Shown here: piece by piece, positions 55,193 through 64,000 of the stretch
Layout of the letters: the number at the start of each line of letters is the position of its first letter
How positions within the stretch are numbered: position 1 is the stretch's first letter
Source: an uncultured Succiniclasticum sp.
GTDB lineage: Bacteria; Bacillota; Negativicutes; Acidaminococcales; Acidaminococcaceae
Length of the DNA stretch: 64,000 bases
Reading direction: 5' to 3'
Assembly: GCA_902801365.1 (NCBI GenBank)
Contig: CADCHY010000006.1
Location: forward strand, 124,001-188,000
Made by a program: the position numbers and the translations under genes
The notes under the pieces: generated by a model
Told to the model about the DNA's origin: nothing
What the model saw: only the letters and a program-made list of their open reading frames with translations
Database searches by the model: none

Positions 55193-56044
55193 TCAGTCTT
55201 CCAGCTTGCCCTGCCGCCTCATCTCTTCGGCCTGTCTGCGCAACAGCGCTACGCGCTCTTCCGTAGACGGATGGGTACTGAACAGTTTCTGCATATCTTT
55301 CGCACTGAAAGGACACATGATAAACATATGGGCTGTTGCTTCCGTTGCGTTGCGCATGGTCCGGCGGGTGGAATACTGCGCAATCTTTTCCAGGGCATCC
55401 GCCAGATGATTAGGGTTGCCGCACAATTCGCCGCCGCCTTCATCCGCCTTATACTCGCGGCTGCGGGAAACAGCCATCTGAATCAGCGCAGCAGCAATGG
55501 GAGCCAGAATCAGGAAAAACAGACCGGCAACGGGATTGCTGTTTTCTCTGTCACGTCCGCCGCCGAACCATAAAGCAAACCGGGAGACCGTAGTAATAAC
55601 ACCGGCCAGGCTGGCAGCCACGGTGCTGATCAGGATATCCCCGTTTTTAACGTGGGTCAGTTCATGCCCCAGCACGCCTTCGATTTCTTTCGGAGTAAGA
55701 TAATTCATCAGCGCCGTCGTTACCGCAACGGCTGCATGCTGCGGATTGCGTCCGGTAGCAAAGGCGTTGGGTACCTGGTCGTCAATGATATACACTTTGG
55801 GCATGGGCAGGTTTGCCCGCTGGGCCAGCCGTTTTACGATACCATACAAAGCCGGCGCGGAATTCTCATCTACCTGATGTGCCCTGTACTGGGACAACAC
55901 AATTTTATCGCTGTTCCAATACGTATAGAAGTTCATGGCCAGCGAAAAGATAAGCATAATCATCATACCCTGCTGACCGCCGGCAAAATCGCCTACCATA
56001 ACCAGCAACAGTGTAAGTAATGTCATTAAAAACGCTGTTTTCAT
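55193..56044 (-). CDS. htpX: Membrane protease HtpX
   Basis: About 283 aa. HEXXH in VLGHELTHVKNGD, third ligand in SREYKADEGG. Four hydrophobic segments. A membrane quality-control protease. ATG at 56044 chosen; a GTG four codons earlier sits too close to AAGGAG, the ATG rather far. Confidence 0.93.
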   Translation of the reverse strand: MKTAFLMTLLTLLLVMVGDFAGGQQGMMIMLIFSLAMNFYTYWNSDKIVLSQYRAHQVDENSAPALYGIVKRLAQRANLPMPKVYIIDDQVPNAFATGRNPQHAAVAVTTALMNYLTPKEIEGVLGHELTHVKNGDILISTVAASLAGVITTVSRFALWFGGGRDRENSNPVAGLFFLILAPIAAALIQMAVSRSREYKADEGGGELCGNPNHLADALEKIAQYSTRRTMRNATEATAHMFIMCPFSAKDMQKLFSTHPSTEERVALLRRQAEEMRRQGKLED

Positions 56045-56203
56045 CGTTCTTCGCACGCTCCTTATATAAAACTGATATTACCAGCCTGCAACAGAAAATA
56101 ATAAAACAATGAACTTCTGTTCTGCCGGCAAACAAAGGCGTATTACTTTCAAAAATAATTATAGAAAGTACAGTTATATCAATTCATTATAACAGACTTC
56201 GTT

Positions 56204-56638
56204 TTATTTTTCAATTTCCCCTTTTATAGCCTGGAGCATGTCCTCACTGTTTTCACGTACCTTGCGGATCAGGATGGGGTTTAACAATCCGGCGATCATG
56301 GGGATGCCGAACTCGAAATCCACGGCAAGGGAAACATTGACGCCCTCTTCCGTATCATGCATCTCCCAGGCACCTTCCATCTTTTTCAAATCACCGGCAG
56401 TCTGCTTATAGGTAATCTTAAAGGACTCCGGATAAAAGTCATCCCGCTCGGTCCAGACGATCTTTCTGCCGTCCACATTGGAAACCCAATGGGAAATATC
56501 GTAGTTCTCGCCCTTCTCCAGCACTTCTACGCTGACAAGATTTTTCATAAATTTCGGATAGGAGGCCATATCCTGAATCACATCAAAAATCCTCTGCTTT
56601 TCGCCTTTAATCACAATCTCCGATTTTACAAACGGCAT
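56204..56638 (-). CDS. SRPBCC-family protein (Coq10/cyclase-like)
   Basis: 144 aa with a START-like hydrophobic-cavity fold. VFDVIQDMASYPKFMKNLVSVEVLE and ISHWVSNVDGRKIVWTERDDF are typical. Relatives bind quinones or polyketides; ligand unknown. AAAGGAG before the ATG at 56638. Stands alone between htpX and the aminotransferase. Confidence 0.82.
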   Translation of the reverse strand: MPFVKSEIVIKGEKQRIFDVIQDMASYPKFMKNLVSVEVLEKGENYDISHWVSNVDGRKIVWTERDDFYPESFKITYKQTAGDLKKMEGAWEMHDTEEGVNVSLAVDFEFGIPMIAGLLNPILIRKVRENSEDMLQAIKGEIEK

Positions 56639-56688
56639 ATAAACTCCTTTTCTTACACGCATGGAGGGCTGTGCGTATTTACACGTAT

Positions 56689-57930
56689 TTATAATTCATC
56701 GATCACTTCAGCAACCTGTTTTATGGAATTACGTAAAACTTCCAGCACATGGTCCACCACGGATTTCGGCATGATCAGCGGCGGTTCGATCCGGATGACC
56801 TTCGGGTTGTTCAGCGTGTATGCTACAATAATGTGCTGATCGATCATCAGCGCCATCAGCATACCGCCGGCGCCTTCTTTTGCCAGATCCATGCCGATCA
56901 TCATGCCGCGGCCGCGGACTTCTTTAATTACCTGAGGGAATTCTTTCGCAATAGCTTCAATGCCTTTCTTAAAGTATGCGCCGGTCTCCGCGCTGCGCTG
57001 CAGCAGGTTTTCTTCTTCGATGACCTGTAAGGTCGCCACACCGGCCGCACAGGCCATCTGCCCGCCGCCAAAGGTTGACGTGTGCAGGAAAGGCGCTTCG
57101 ATGAGGCCCTGCCAGGCTTCTTCCGTCCCGATTACGGAACCGATAGGCATAATGCCGCCGCCCAGGGCTTTAGCTACGGCCATCAGGTCAGGCTTCGCCC
57201 CGTCATGTTCCACGCCGAACCAGGTCCCGGTACGTCCGATCCCGGTCTGCACTTCATCCGCAATCAGCAGTGCGCCATTTTTATGAGCAATTTCTTCCGC
57301 CTGTTTCATGTAACCGTCAGCCGGGACATTGATACCGCCCTCCCCCTGTACCGGTTCCAGGATCACGGCAGCCGTATTTTCGTCAACGGCCTGTTCCAGC
57401 GCGGGAATATCATTAAATGGAACATGGGTAAAGCCATCCAGCAGCGGTTTGAAAGGATCACGGTACAGATCCCGGCCTGTGGCTGTCAGAGAACCGAAGG
57501 TTTTGCCGTGGAACGCATTGTGGGCCGCCACGAACTTCTTACGGCCGGTAGCCAGACGCGCCACTTTCAGACAGCCTTCTACCGCTTCCGTGCCGCTGTT
57601 ACAGAAAAAGTTGTACTGCAAAGCGCCGGGTGTGATTTCCGCCAGCTTTTCCGCCAGCATCGCTGCCGGCTCATTGAACAGGACTTTACCGCACATGGGC
57701 ATGTTATGAAGTTCCCGCTCTACCGCCTCCAACACTTTCGGATGCCTGTGGCCTACCGCAAACATGCCATAACCGCCCAGACAGTCAATAAACGACTTGC
57801 CTTCCGTATCGGTAATGGTCCAGCCTTCTGCATGGGCTTCAATGCTGGATAGTCCCATAAAACGGAACAGCCGCGTCGAGGACGGATTAATAAATTTCTC
57901 GTATTTCTGCATTACTTCTTCCGGGTTCAT
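56689..57930 (-). CDS. Class-III PLP aminotransferase, putrescine-aminotransferase-like
   Basis: 413 aa. CNSGTEAVEGCLKVAR binds PLP phosphate; LLIADEVQTGIGRTG holds the PLP Asp; the Schiff-base Lys is in AVAKALGGG. Sequence and the FRFMGLSSIEAHAEG start fit putrescine or ornithine-type aminotransferases; the exact amine is uncertain. ATG at 57930 with GGAGG. TTGTGT/TATATT 18 bp apart just upstream may be the promoter. No neighbour of related pathway. Confidence 0.85.
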   Translation of the reverse strand: MNPEEVMQKYEKFINPSSTRLFRFMGLSSIEAHAEGWTITDTEGKSFIDCLGGYGMFAVGHRHPKVLEAVERELHNMPMCGKVLFNEPAAMLAEKLAEITPGALQYNFFCNSGTEAVEGCLKVARLATGRKKFVAAHNAFHGKTFGSLTATGRDLYRDPFKPLLDGFTHVPFNDIPALEQAVDENTAAVILEPVQGEGGINVPADGYMKQAEEIAHKNGALLIADEVQTGIGRTGTWFGVEHDGAKPDLMAVAKALGGGIMPIGSVIGTEEAWQGLIEAPFLHTSTFGGGQMACAAGVATLQVIEEENLLQRSAETGAYFKKGIEAIAKEFPQVIKEVRGRGMMIGMDLAKEGAGGMLMALMIDQHIIVAYTLNNPKVIRIEPPLIMPKSVVDHVLEVLRNSIKQVAEVIDEL

Positions 57931-58043
57931 CGTTTCCTCCAAAAAGGGAAATATAATCTGATGTTACAAACTAACACAAATTGTTAAGTTCTATCATCAA
58001 CTGTTATGGCGTATACACAGTAATTTTGTGCTATTATCTGTCT

Positions 58044-58664
58044 TTAGCTTTTTGTTTTGTCCTTTTCACCATCAGAGTGTTTGTTTTCTTTGGGAATCTT
58101 TGGAATATCCCTGTCGCGGTTGGTCAGGTTGCCGTGATGAAAAAAGAAAACCGTATCCGTTTTAAATTTCCGTTCCGTGTTTTTACCGGATTTTACCGCA
58201 ATGCCAAGGTTCAGACGCCAGGCATCCATGCCGTGCCACTCGGATTCTTCCCCGCTGATAAAAATCACATCCGTAGTCTGCAGACGTTCCTGCACCCAGC
58301 GGGAGGCGCCCTCCAGTTCTGTAGTAACGGGAACGCCAACGGCAACTTCCCTGTCCGTCCAGAGAACATCGGCCCCGGTAGATTCCAGCTGGTCGTGATG
58401 CTGTCTGCGTTCGGTATCCCGCAGCTGCCAGTTCTCGCGTTTCAGGAGAAGCACATCGTCTACAGTCTTGTGGGCCATTTTAGATTCTTCCATTAAATCA
58501 AAAGACTTAACGGATGTATCCGACAGGTCTTTCGGTTTTTCCTGGATGCGGGACCCGTAGAGGGCTCCGGCAGCTCCCGCTATTAAAAACAATATTAAAA
58601 TAAACAGAATAAAGATTCCCACGCCGCCGCTTTTGCTTTCCTGGGAATTATCGTTATCCCGCAT
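58044..58664 (-). CDS. Hypothetical single-span membrane protein
   Basis: 206 aa, not recognised. A short polar N-terminus, a membrane segment at about 16-37 (VGIFILFILILFLIAGAAGA), then a soluble domain about 40-190 and a charged, Lys-rich tail. The middle (VGVPVTTELEGASRWVQERL, VIFISGEESEWHGMDAWRLN) looks like a folded globular domain. GAGGAG precedes the ATG. 24 bp after xerD. Confidence 0.7.
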   Translation of the reverse strand: MRDNDNSQESKSGGVGIFILFILILFLIAGAAGALYGSRIQEKPKDLSDTSVKSFDLMEESKMAHKTVDDVLLLKRENWQLRDTERRQHHDQLESTGADVLWTDREVAVGVPVTTELEGASRWVQERLQTTDVIFISGEESEWHGMDAWRLNLGIAVKSGKNTERKFKTDTVFFFHHGNLTNRDRDIPKIPKENKHSDGEKDKTKS

Positions 58665-58688
58665 AAATGCTCCTCATTTCCTGTTTAA

Positions 58689-59576
58689 CTATTTTCTCGG
58701 GTGCGCTTTTTCATAAACCGCGCGCAGCCGCTTGTTCGTAAGGTGTGTATATATCTGTGTCGTTGATATGTCGGCGTGTCCCAGCATTTCCTGGACGCTT
58801 CGCAGGTCAGCTCCATTATCCAGCAGATGTGTGGCAAAAGAATGACGGAGCACATGGGGGGAAATCGCTTTGGTTATCCCTGCCTGCCTCCCGTATTGTT
58901 TTATGATCTCCCATACACGCTGCCGGGTAAGGCCCTGACCTCCCAAACCAAGAAACAGGGTTTCGGGATCCGTTTCATTCTCCATCAGAAACGTATTTCT
59001 TGCTTCGTTTATATAACGCTGCAGGAATTCGGCTGCCACGCTGCCCAGAGGTACGATGCGTTCTTTGGATCCTTTGCCGAAAGCAATGACGTAACGCATG
59101 GACAGATTGACACTTGCAGTTTTTACGGTAACAAGTTCCGAGACACGCATCCCCGTAGCATATAACATTTCCAGCATTGTCCGATCCCGGAGTCCTTCTG
59201 CCGAAGAAAGGTCGGGGGCTTCCAGCAATGCTTTTACTTCTGACTCCGTTAACACTTTTGGCAGATGCACGCCCTTAGTGCCTGCTTCCACTGCCTCCGC
59301 CGGGTCTGTCTGCAGATAATTCTCCGTAATCATAAACCGGTAGAAAGCCTTAATCGCTGCCAGCTTCCGAGCAATAGTAGACGCTGCCCTGCCCCGCAGT
59401 TTAAGTTTGGTAATATAATCGATAATCTGGGAACGCTGCACTTCCGCCAGTTTATCTTCGGAAATTGAAAGCGCCTTGCAGAATATCCTCAGGTCACGCT
59501 GATAGGAAATCCGGGTATTGTCCGAAAGGCCAAGTTCCACCTGCAGATATTCCAAAAACAACGCAAGATAATCCAC
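58689..59576 (-). CDS. xerD: Tyrosine recombinase XerD
   Basis: Resolves chromosome dimers at dif together with a partner. 295 aa, typical for XerD. Catalytic Arg in ATGMRVSEL, HVLRH box (SPHVLRHSFATHLL), His in LGHADIST and Tyr in TTQIYTH. GTG at 59576, ten bases after AAGGAG, gives the family-typical DYLALFLEYLQVE start. About 175 bp behind hfq and separated from it by a terminator. Confidence 0.92.
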   Translation of the reverse strand: MDYLALFLEYLQVELGLSDNTRISYQRDLRIFCKALSISEDKLAEVQRSQIIDYITKLKLRGRAASTIARKLAAIKAFYRFMITENYLQTDPAEAVEAGTKGVHLPKVLTESEVKALLEAPDLSSAEGLRDRTMLEMLYATGMRVSELVTVKTASVNLSMRYVIAFGKGSKERIVPLGSVAAEFLQRYINEARNTFLMENETDPETLFLGLGGQGLTRQRVWEIIKQYGRQAGITKAISPHVLRHSFATHLLDNGADLRSVQEMLGHADISTTQIYTHLTNKRLRAVYEKAHPRK

Positions 59577-59701
59577 GACGCCTTTGCTCCTTCCCGGTAT
59601 TTCGCTATTAACGCTGGACAGCAGACGCAATAAATAATTTCCTGTCCGGTTTTTTATTCAACCCGGCAGGAATGAACCCTGTTTCTTCACGATACTTCCT
59701 C

Positions 59702-59734
59702 AAAAAAGAAAAACAACGCCTGCGCGCTGTTTTT
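59702..59734 (-). terminator. Terminator of hfq
   Basis: Minus-strand AAAAACAGCGC / GCGTTGTTTTT (one G-U), four-base loop, then a CTTTTTT run. Confidence 0.75.
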
Positions 59735-59750
59735 CTTTCTCACAGCAACA

Positions 59751-60014
59751 TTACTCTTTCTTCTCTGCCTTTTCCGGCTGCATGATGGTGATGTTGCCGG
59801 CCGGGGAAATCGTGGAAACTGCATGCTTGTACACCAGCTGCTGTTTTCCGTCATTCTCGATAATAACCGTAAAATTATCAAACCCGCGAACTAATCCCCG
59901 AATCTGGAAACCGTTTACCAGATAGATTACCACAGGCAAACTTTCCTTGCGTACATGATTCAGAAAGCTGTCCTGCAGGTTCATCAGATTTTTGTTGTTA
60001 GCTGTATTAGTCAT
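59751..60014 (-). CDS. hfq: RNA chaperone Hfq
   Basis: 87 aa, hexameric Sm-like protein for small-RNA regulation. Sm1 in [24 protein letters not shown], Sm2 in [12 protein letters not shown] short Lys/Glu tail. AAGGAG before the ATG. A TATAAT about 85 bp upstream (minus strand) may allow its own transcription; miaA-hfq order is widespread. Confidence 0.97.
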   Translation of the reverse strand: MTNTANNKNLMNLQDSFLNHVRKESLPVVIYLVNGFQIRGLVRGFDNFTVIIENDGKQQLVYKHAVSTISPAGNITIMQPEKAEKKE

Positions 60015-60148
60015 GGTATTTTTCTCCTTATCTTCAGCATTACTGTGGCGGTTTTATGGTTTGGTCCTTCACCGTCGTTCAGAAAACGAATCCGTGTTCT
60101 CCCAAAGTCTTATATATCACTATTATACGTCAGTTAGTATAATAGATT

Positions 60149-61081
60149 TTACATCCTTTTGACTTTTTTCTCAAGTCTATCTGCCATATCTGCTACAATT
60201 TTTTCATAGTTCAGATTTCTGTCAACCGTAAACCAATGAATATACGGCATCTTTTTGTACCAGGTAATCTGCCGTTTGGCAAAATGGCGGGTACCTTTTT
60301 TTATATTGTCAACCGCTGTGGCGAGATCGCACTGTCCTGTGAGATATTCTGCCATCTGCCGGTATCCCAGGCTTTTCATGGACAGGCAGTTCGAGGGAAC
60401 ACCTGCTTTTAAAAGGGAACGGACCTCTTCTTCCAGACCTTCTTCCAGCATACGGTCAACCCGGTGGTTGATTCTCTCATACAGGAAATCACGTTCCATG
60501 GAAAGACCAAAAACAACAGCATCGAATTTCAATTCAAGTTGCTTTTCCTGAGAGACACTGTCTCCGGATAAGGCGGTCTCCAAGGCGCGGACAACCCTGC
60601 GGACATCATTGGGATGCAGCCGTGACGCTGCAGCCGGATCTTCCTTGCGCAGCCAGTCAAACAATCTGTCGCTACCCTGCTCCCGGGCATACGCTTCCAG
60701 ACGTTTGCGTAATTCAGGGTTTTCTTCCACGCTGCTGAATCGGTAATCCTCCAGCAGCGCCTTGATATACAGGCCTGTTCCTCCCACCAGTAAGGGAAGA
60801 TTTCCCCGTAACGTTATCTGATGAACCAGTTCCGTGGCCTGCTGCTGGAAATCTGCCACACTGTAGGAAGCATCAGGGGGCAGGATATTTACCAGATGAT
60901 GCGGTACTATATGCAACTCATCTTCTGACGGTTTTGCCGTTCCGATATTCATTTGCCGGTAAACCAGCATACTGTCGCCGGAAATTATTTCCCCCCGGAA
61001 CCGTCTGGCAAGTTCAATGCCGCAATAACTTTTGCCGGTTGCTGTCGGTCCCAGGATTACCACTACTCTTTCTTTTGGCAA
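60149..61081 (-). CDS. miaA: tRNA dimethylallyltransferase
   Basis: Adds the isopentenyl group to A37 of tRNAs reading UNN codons. 310 aa. P-loop GPTATGKS, GDSMLVYRQMNIGTAKP and VGGTGLYIKALLE. TTG start at 61081, six to eight bases after GAGAGGAAG; another TTG at 61120 would overlap the preceding gene. It uses DMAPP from the MEP pathway. Confidence 0.95.
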   Translation of the reverse strand: MPKERVVVILGPTATGKSYCGIELARRFRGEIISGDSMLVYRQMNIGTAKPSEDELHIVPHHLVNILPPDASYSVADFQQQATELVHQITLRGNLPLLVGGTGLYIKALLEDYRFSSVEENPELRKRLEAYAREQGSDRLFDWLRKEDPAAASRLHPNDVRRVVRALETALSGDSVSQEKQLELKFDAVVFGLSMERDFLYERINHRVDRMLEEGLEEEVRSLLKAGVPSNCLSMKSLGYRQMAEYLTGQCDLATAVDNIKKGTRHFAKRQITWYKKMPYIHWFTVDRNLNYEKIVADMADRLEKKVKRM

Positions 61082-61097
61082 TGTCGGCTTCCTCTCT

Positions 61098-61889
61098 TCA
61101 CTGTCTCTTCCGTATTCCAAACCGGACTGCGCTGTACTTCGTACCTACAAATTCTGTACAGCCATACTCCTGCAATAACTCCACGCTGCGCTCTTTGATT
61201 ACGACCCGGGGCGCAGCCTTTAACGCAAGTTCTACCGTTTCCAGCTTCAACGGTTCGTGAAATGCCAGGGGGCGCAGAGGCACCATCTCCGATGATTTCC
61301 TCACAGGCTGACGGAACATGGGGTCGAAATACACTGCGTCAAAACTGTTTTCAGGCAGTGTTTTCAAAAATTTGGAAGCCTCGGCATGGATGATTTCTAT
61401 ACGCTGGAGATCCTGTTCCAGTTCCGGAATTTTGCTTTTGTATAACATAATGCCCCGGCTGGAAAGAAACCACAAAGGCAGCGAAGCTTCCAGCCCGATG
61501 ACCTTTCCGTTCGTTCCTACTGCCTGGGAAGCCAGCAATGCGTCCGCCGCAAGTCCCACGGTGCAGTCAAGCACATGTTGCCCGGAACGGATATCCATGG
61601 CTGTCAGGAAATTATCCTTCTCGTGGCGCTGCACGACCCGTTGCCAACGTACCTTGCCCAACCCCGGATGATACAGCAGCATGCCTTCCGGTGAGTAAAG
61701 CTGGGGACCGTTCTTGCCAGCGATCAGCAGCGCATCGAGATGATGGTCTGCCAGCATTGCAACCAGGGAACCGTTATCATACCGTTTCACATAAGGAACC
61801 CGTAACTGCCGCGCCCAGGCTTTCGCCTGTTCTATCAGTTCCCGATTATCATTTTTGTTGCTGGTTACCGCAAATCTGATTTCTTCCAA
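61098..61889 (-). CDS. Class I SAM-dependent methyltransferase, RsmJ-like
   Basis: 263 aa. SAM-binding DCTVGLAADALLA, then IGLEAS, with an FDAVYFDPMFRQP motif resembling the NPPY-type DPMFP of RsmJ. In E. coli RsmJ methylates G1516 of 16S rRNA; equivalence is not certain. TTG start with CGGAG six bases upstream. 15 bp after mutL. Confidence 0.8.
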   Translation of the reverse strand: MEEIRFAVTSNKNDNRELIEQAKAWARQLRVPYVKRYDNGSLVAMLADHHLDALLIAGKNGPQLYSPEGMLLYHPGLGKVRWQRVVQRHEKDNFLTAMDIRSGQHVLDCTVGLAADALLASQAVGTNGKVIGLEASLPLWFLSSRGIMLYKSKIPELEQDLQRIEIIHAEASKFLKTLPENSFDAVYFDPMFRQPVRKSSEMVPLRPLAFHEPLKLETVELALKAAPRVVIKERSVELLQEYGCTEFVGTKYSAVRFGIRKRQ

Positions 61890-61904
61890 AACTATCTCCG
61901 GAGC

Positions 61905-63950
61905 TCATTTATCATAAGGAACATCATTTTTTCCCGGCAGATCAAAGCCGGTACGTTTAAACAGTTTGTATAATTCGTCGCTGCTTACGGCAATCATACA
62001 GGGACGCCCGTGGGGGCAGGTAAAGGGATGGGTCGTATTGCACAGATCGACGATCAGCTGGCGCATCTGCCTCGTATTCAATACTTCTCCCGCTTTGATA
62101 GCAGCCCGGCAGGCGGTCATATGCAGCACGTCCTGCCGCAGTTCGCTGGCTTCCGGCGTACGATGTTCCCTCAGATACTGCGCGATTTCGCGGATAAAAT
62201 CTTCCGCGTCTTCATTACGTATATCGCTGGGCAGGCTGGCAATCCGCACGGAGTTCTCCCCGGCTGTGGTAATGTCCACTCCCAATTTGTAAAACGCATC
62301 ATGATGCTGTTCGAGCAGTTCCACTTCTTCCGATTGCAGCGTAACATACAGAGGAATCAGAAGCTGCTGGGCCGGAATATCGTTATGGGTCAGCACCAGA
62401 CGGTCATACAAAACACGTTCATGGGCTGCGTGCTGATCGATTAGATACAGGGTATCTTCAGACTGGGCGATAATAAAGGTTTTGTCAACCTGACCGATGG
62501 GCCAGATGGTTTCCAGCGTATCCTGCCCTGCAAGCTGCATCGCTACCGTATTCTCTGTCTGCAAAACAGCCTGGTCGCGCATGAGCTGACGTGTCTCGCC
62601 TAAACTGTACACCGGTTCTTTCAGCGACTCTTCACCGTATGTTTTGTCCGGTCGTTTCCATATTTCCTGACCGCGACGGGAATAACCATCCCCACTCAAC
62701 GAACGATTGGCGAAATTGTTCCCAACAGATCCGGAAGCGTTATAAACGTTTCTTTCTATACCGATGTCCTGATTCAGGTGACCTTGTTTCCCGTCTTCTG
62801 CCGCGCCGCCAAACATATCCTGCTGCGACGCTGATGAAACGCCTGTTGCCTCTCGCGGAGATTCCCCGTTGTTTTCTGCCCTCTCCAGTACCGCTGCCAA
62901 AGCCATCCGGTTCTGTTCCTGCAAACTCGTTTCCTGTTCCGCATGCATCGGCTTTGTCAGCGCATCGGTCAGGGCACGGAAGACTGCTTTATAAATGGCG
63001 CTTTCGTCGCTGAACTTGATTTCACTTTTCTGGGGATGCACATTCACGTCAATGGTAGCCGGGTCAACCTGGATATCCAGTACGGCAAAGGCAAACCCCC
63101 GCTTGGGTATCTGGGACTGATAGGCATGCTCGATAGCCTTGCTGATCATCAGATTGCTGATGCTGCGACCGTTTACCAGAATGGTCTGCCATCCCCGGGT
63201 TCCTTTCAGCAGCGTGGGCTTGCCGATAAATCCCTGTACCAGAATGCCGGTAAACACACCATCCAGTTTTACCGGCAGCAGATCGTCCGAAACTTTTTTC
63301 CCGTACAGCGCGGTAATCGTGTCTTTCAGATTACCCAGTCCGGGAGTCACCAGCACTTCTTTATCGTTGCTGGTCAGTTTGAACCGCACGTCCGGCCGGG
63401 CCAGGGCGATCCGTGTCAGCATTTCCGTAATATACCGGCCTTCGGTGGATACCGTTTTCAAAAATTTGCGGCGGGCCGGTACGTTATAGAATAAATCTTT
63501 AACGATGACCGTTGTTCCCGCGGGTCCGCCGGTCTGAATGCATTCTGCCTCTTCACCGCCATTCACTTTGATAGAAGTGGCCAGTTCTTCCTGCTGGGGA
63601 CGGGTCAGCAGTTCAAACCGGGACACCGACGCGATACTTGGCAGTGCTTCCCCCCGGAACCCCAGGGTGTGGAGGCTGCGCAGGTCGTCCACTTCCCGGA
63701 TCTTGCTGGTTGCGTGGCGCTGTAAGGCCATGCGGGCGTTCTGCTCCGTCATGCCGCAGCCGTTATCGGCTACCCGGATATATTCCGTACCGCCTTCAAA
63801 AATCGTCACTTCTATGCTGTCCGCCCCGGCGTCCAACGCGTTCTCCACCAGTTCCTTTACCACCGATGCAGGTTTTTCCACCACCTCGCCGGCCGCAATC
63901 TGGTTCGAAGTATTGGTATCCAGTAACCGGACTTCCCTTTCCTGAATCAT
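61905..63950 (-). CDS. mutL: DNA mismatch repair protein MutL
   Basis: 681 aa. GHKL ATPase domain: ENALDAG, DNGCGM, TLGFRGEALPSIASV. Variable linker about 340-480. The C-terminal domain carries DQHAAHERVLYD, the endonuclease motif DQHA-X2-E-X4-E with Asp in the last place, so this MutL probably nicks DNA, as in other Firmicutes. Its ATG overlaps the previous stop by ATGA. Confidence 0.96.
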   Translation of the reverse strand: MIQEREVRLLDTNTSNQIAAGEVVEKPASVVKELVENALDAGADSIEVTIFEGGTEYIRVADNGCGMTEQNARMALQRHATSKIREVDDLRSLHTLGFRGEALPSIASVSRFELLTRPQQEELATSIKVNGGEEAECIQTGGPAGTTVIVKDLFYNVPARRKFLKTVSTEGRYITEMLTRIALARPDVRFKLTSNDKEVLVTPGLGNLKDTITALYGKKVSDDLLPVKLDGVFTGILVQGFIGKPTLLKGTRGWQTILVNGRSISNLMISKAIEHAYQSQIPKRGFAFAVLDIQVDPATIDVNVHPQKSEIKFSDESAIYKAVFRALTDALTKPMHAEQETSLQEQNRMALAAVLERAENNGESPREATGVSSASQQDMFGGAAEDGKQGHLNQDIGIERNVYNASGSVGNNFANRSLSGDGYSRRGQEIWKRPDKTYGEESLKEPVYSLGETRQLMRDQAVLQTENTVAMQLAGQDTLETIWPIGQVDKTFIIAQSEDTLYLIDQHAAHERVLYDRLVLTHNDIPAQQLLIPLYVTLQSEEVELLEQHHDAFYKLGVDITTAGENSVRIASLPSDIRNEDAEDFIREIAQYLREHRTPEASELRQDVLHMTACRAAIKAGEVLNTRQMRQLIVDLCNTTHPFTCPHGRPCMIAVSSDELYKLFKRTGFDLPGKNDVPYDK

Positions 63951-64000
63951 ACTACACCGCTTTCCTTTTTCGCTTCCTGCTGCAGTTTATATAACTCGTT
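63947..64000 (-). CDS. mutS: Last 17 codons of the upstream gene, probably mutS
   Basis: NELYKLQQEAKKESGVV and a stop overlapping mutL. NELYKLQ resembles the closing helix of MutS (ALNKLYELKQ), and mutS-mutL is the usual order. Only the end is visible. Confidence 0.65.
   Translation of the reverse strand, partial: NELYKLQQEAKKESGVV

Overview
The window is a gene-dense chromosomal segment of a low-to-mid GC Firmicute. A Gram-positive-type PolC, an RpsB-Tsf-PyrH-Frr-UppS-CdsA-Dxr-RseP-IspG-ProS run, a clostridial-type fused PurL, FabK and two unequal CobT homologues of the ArsAB kind together point to the class Negativicutes (Sporomusa/Veillonella/Acidaminococcus relatives). That assignment is inference, and the genus cannot be fixed from the sequence alone. 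All genes but two lie on the minus strand. I see no rRNA, tRNA, CRISPR array, prophage or insertion sequence.

Layout, left to right (transcription mostly right to left). 1-3.3 kb: der (cut by the window edge), cobO and a PDZ/radical-SAM DUF512 protein. 3.3-12.2 kb: rpsO on its own promoter and terminator, then the nusA/infB operon (rimP-nusA-ylxR-ylxQ-infB-rbfA-nrnA-truB-ribF) starting from a good promoter and a leader hairpin. 12.3-27.4 kb: a long operon-like run, rpsB-tsf-pyrH-frr-PASTA-like-ferredoxin-uppS-cdsA-dxr-rseP-ispG-proS-mgtC-polC, joining translation, isoprenoid/phospholipid synthesis and replication. It is broken by internal hairpins and by a promoter at pyrH. 27.5-32.5 kb: thrC, ybaK, and the only plus-strand unit (nadE plus a secreted 3D-like protein). 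32.5-36.8 kb: ylbF-murB-unknown 517-aa protein-zinc-ribbon membrane protein-fabK. 36.8-42.5 kb: a two-component system co-transcribed with a HAD phosphatase, a nitrilase and a VanX-like protein, then a secreted NlpC/P60 hydrolase. 42.8-48.9 kb: a structured leader followed by DUF2156, an Eis-like acetyltransferase and purL. 49-55 kb: a zinc-ribbon protein, the lower-ligand half of cobamide synthesis (cobU-cobT-cobS-second cobT-cobC), a PduO-type adenosyltransferase and ndk. 55-64 kb: htpX, an SRPBCC protein, a class-III aminotransferase, xerD, hfq, miaA, an RsmJ-like methyltransferase, mutL and the last codons of a probable mutS.

Most of the window is ordinary core genome. Points that stand out: (1) a split CobT pair that looks like an ArsAB heterodimer, predicting phenolyl-type cobamides; (2) a PolC with its 3'-5' exonuclease insert missing; (3) a tsf gene whose last 27 codons are lost by an apparent 29-bp microhomology deletion, with the old C-terminus still readable downstream in another frame; (4) a DUF2156 gene that seems to start at ATT behind a structured leader; (5) a VanX-like protein lacking one zinc ligand; (6) an IF2 with a 19-22-residue Gly/Gln/Asn/Arg tandem repeat; (7) an unrecognised 517-aa protein coupled to murB. 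No clearly new multi-gene system is evident; the cobamide pair and the 517-aa protein are the best leads.
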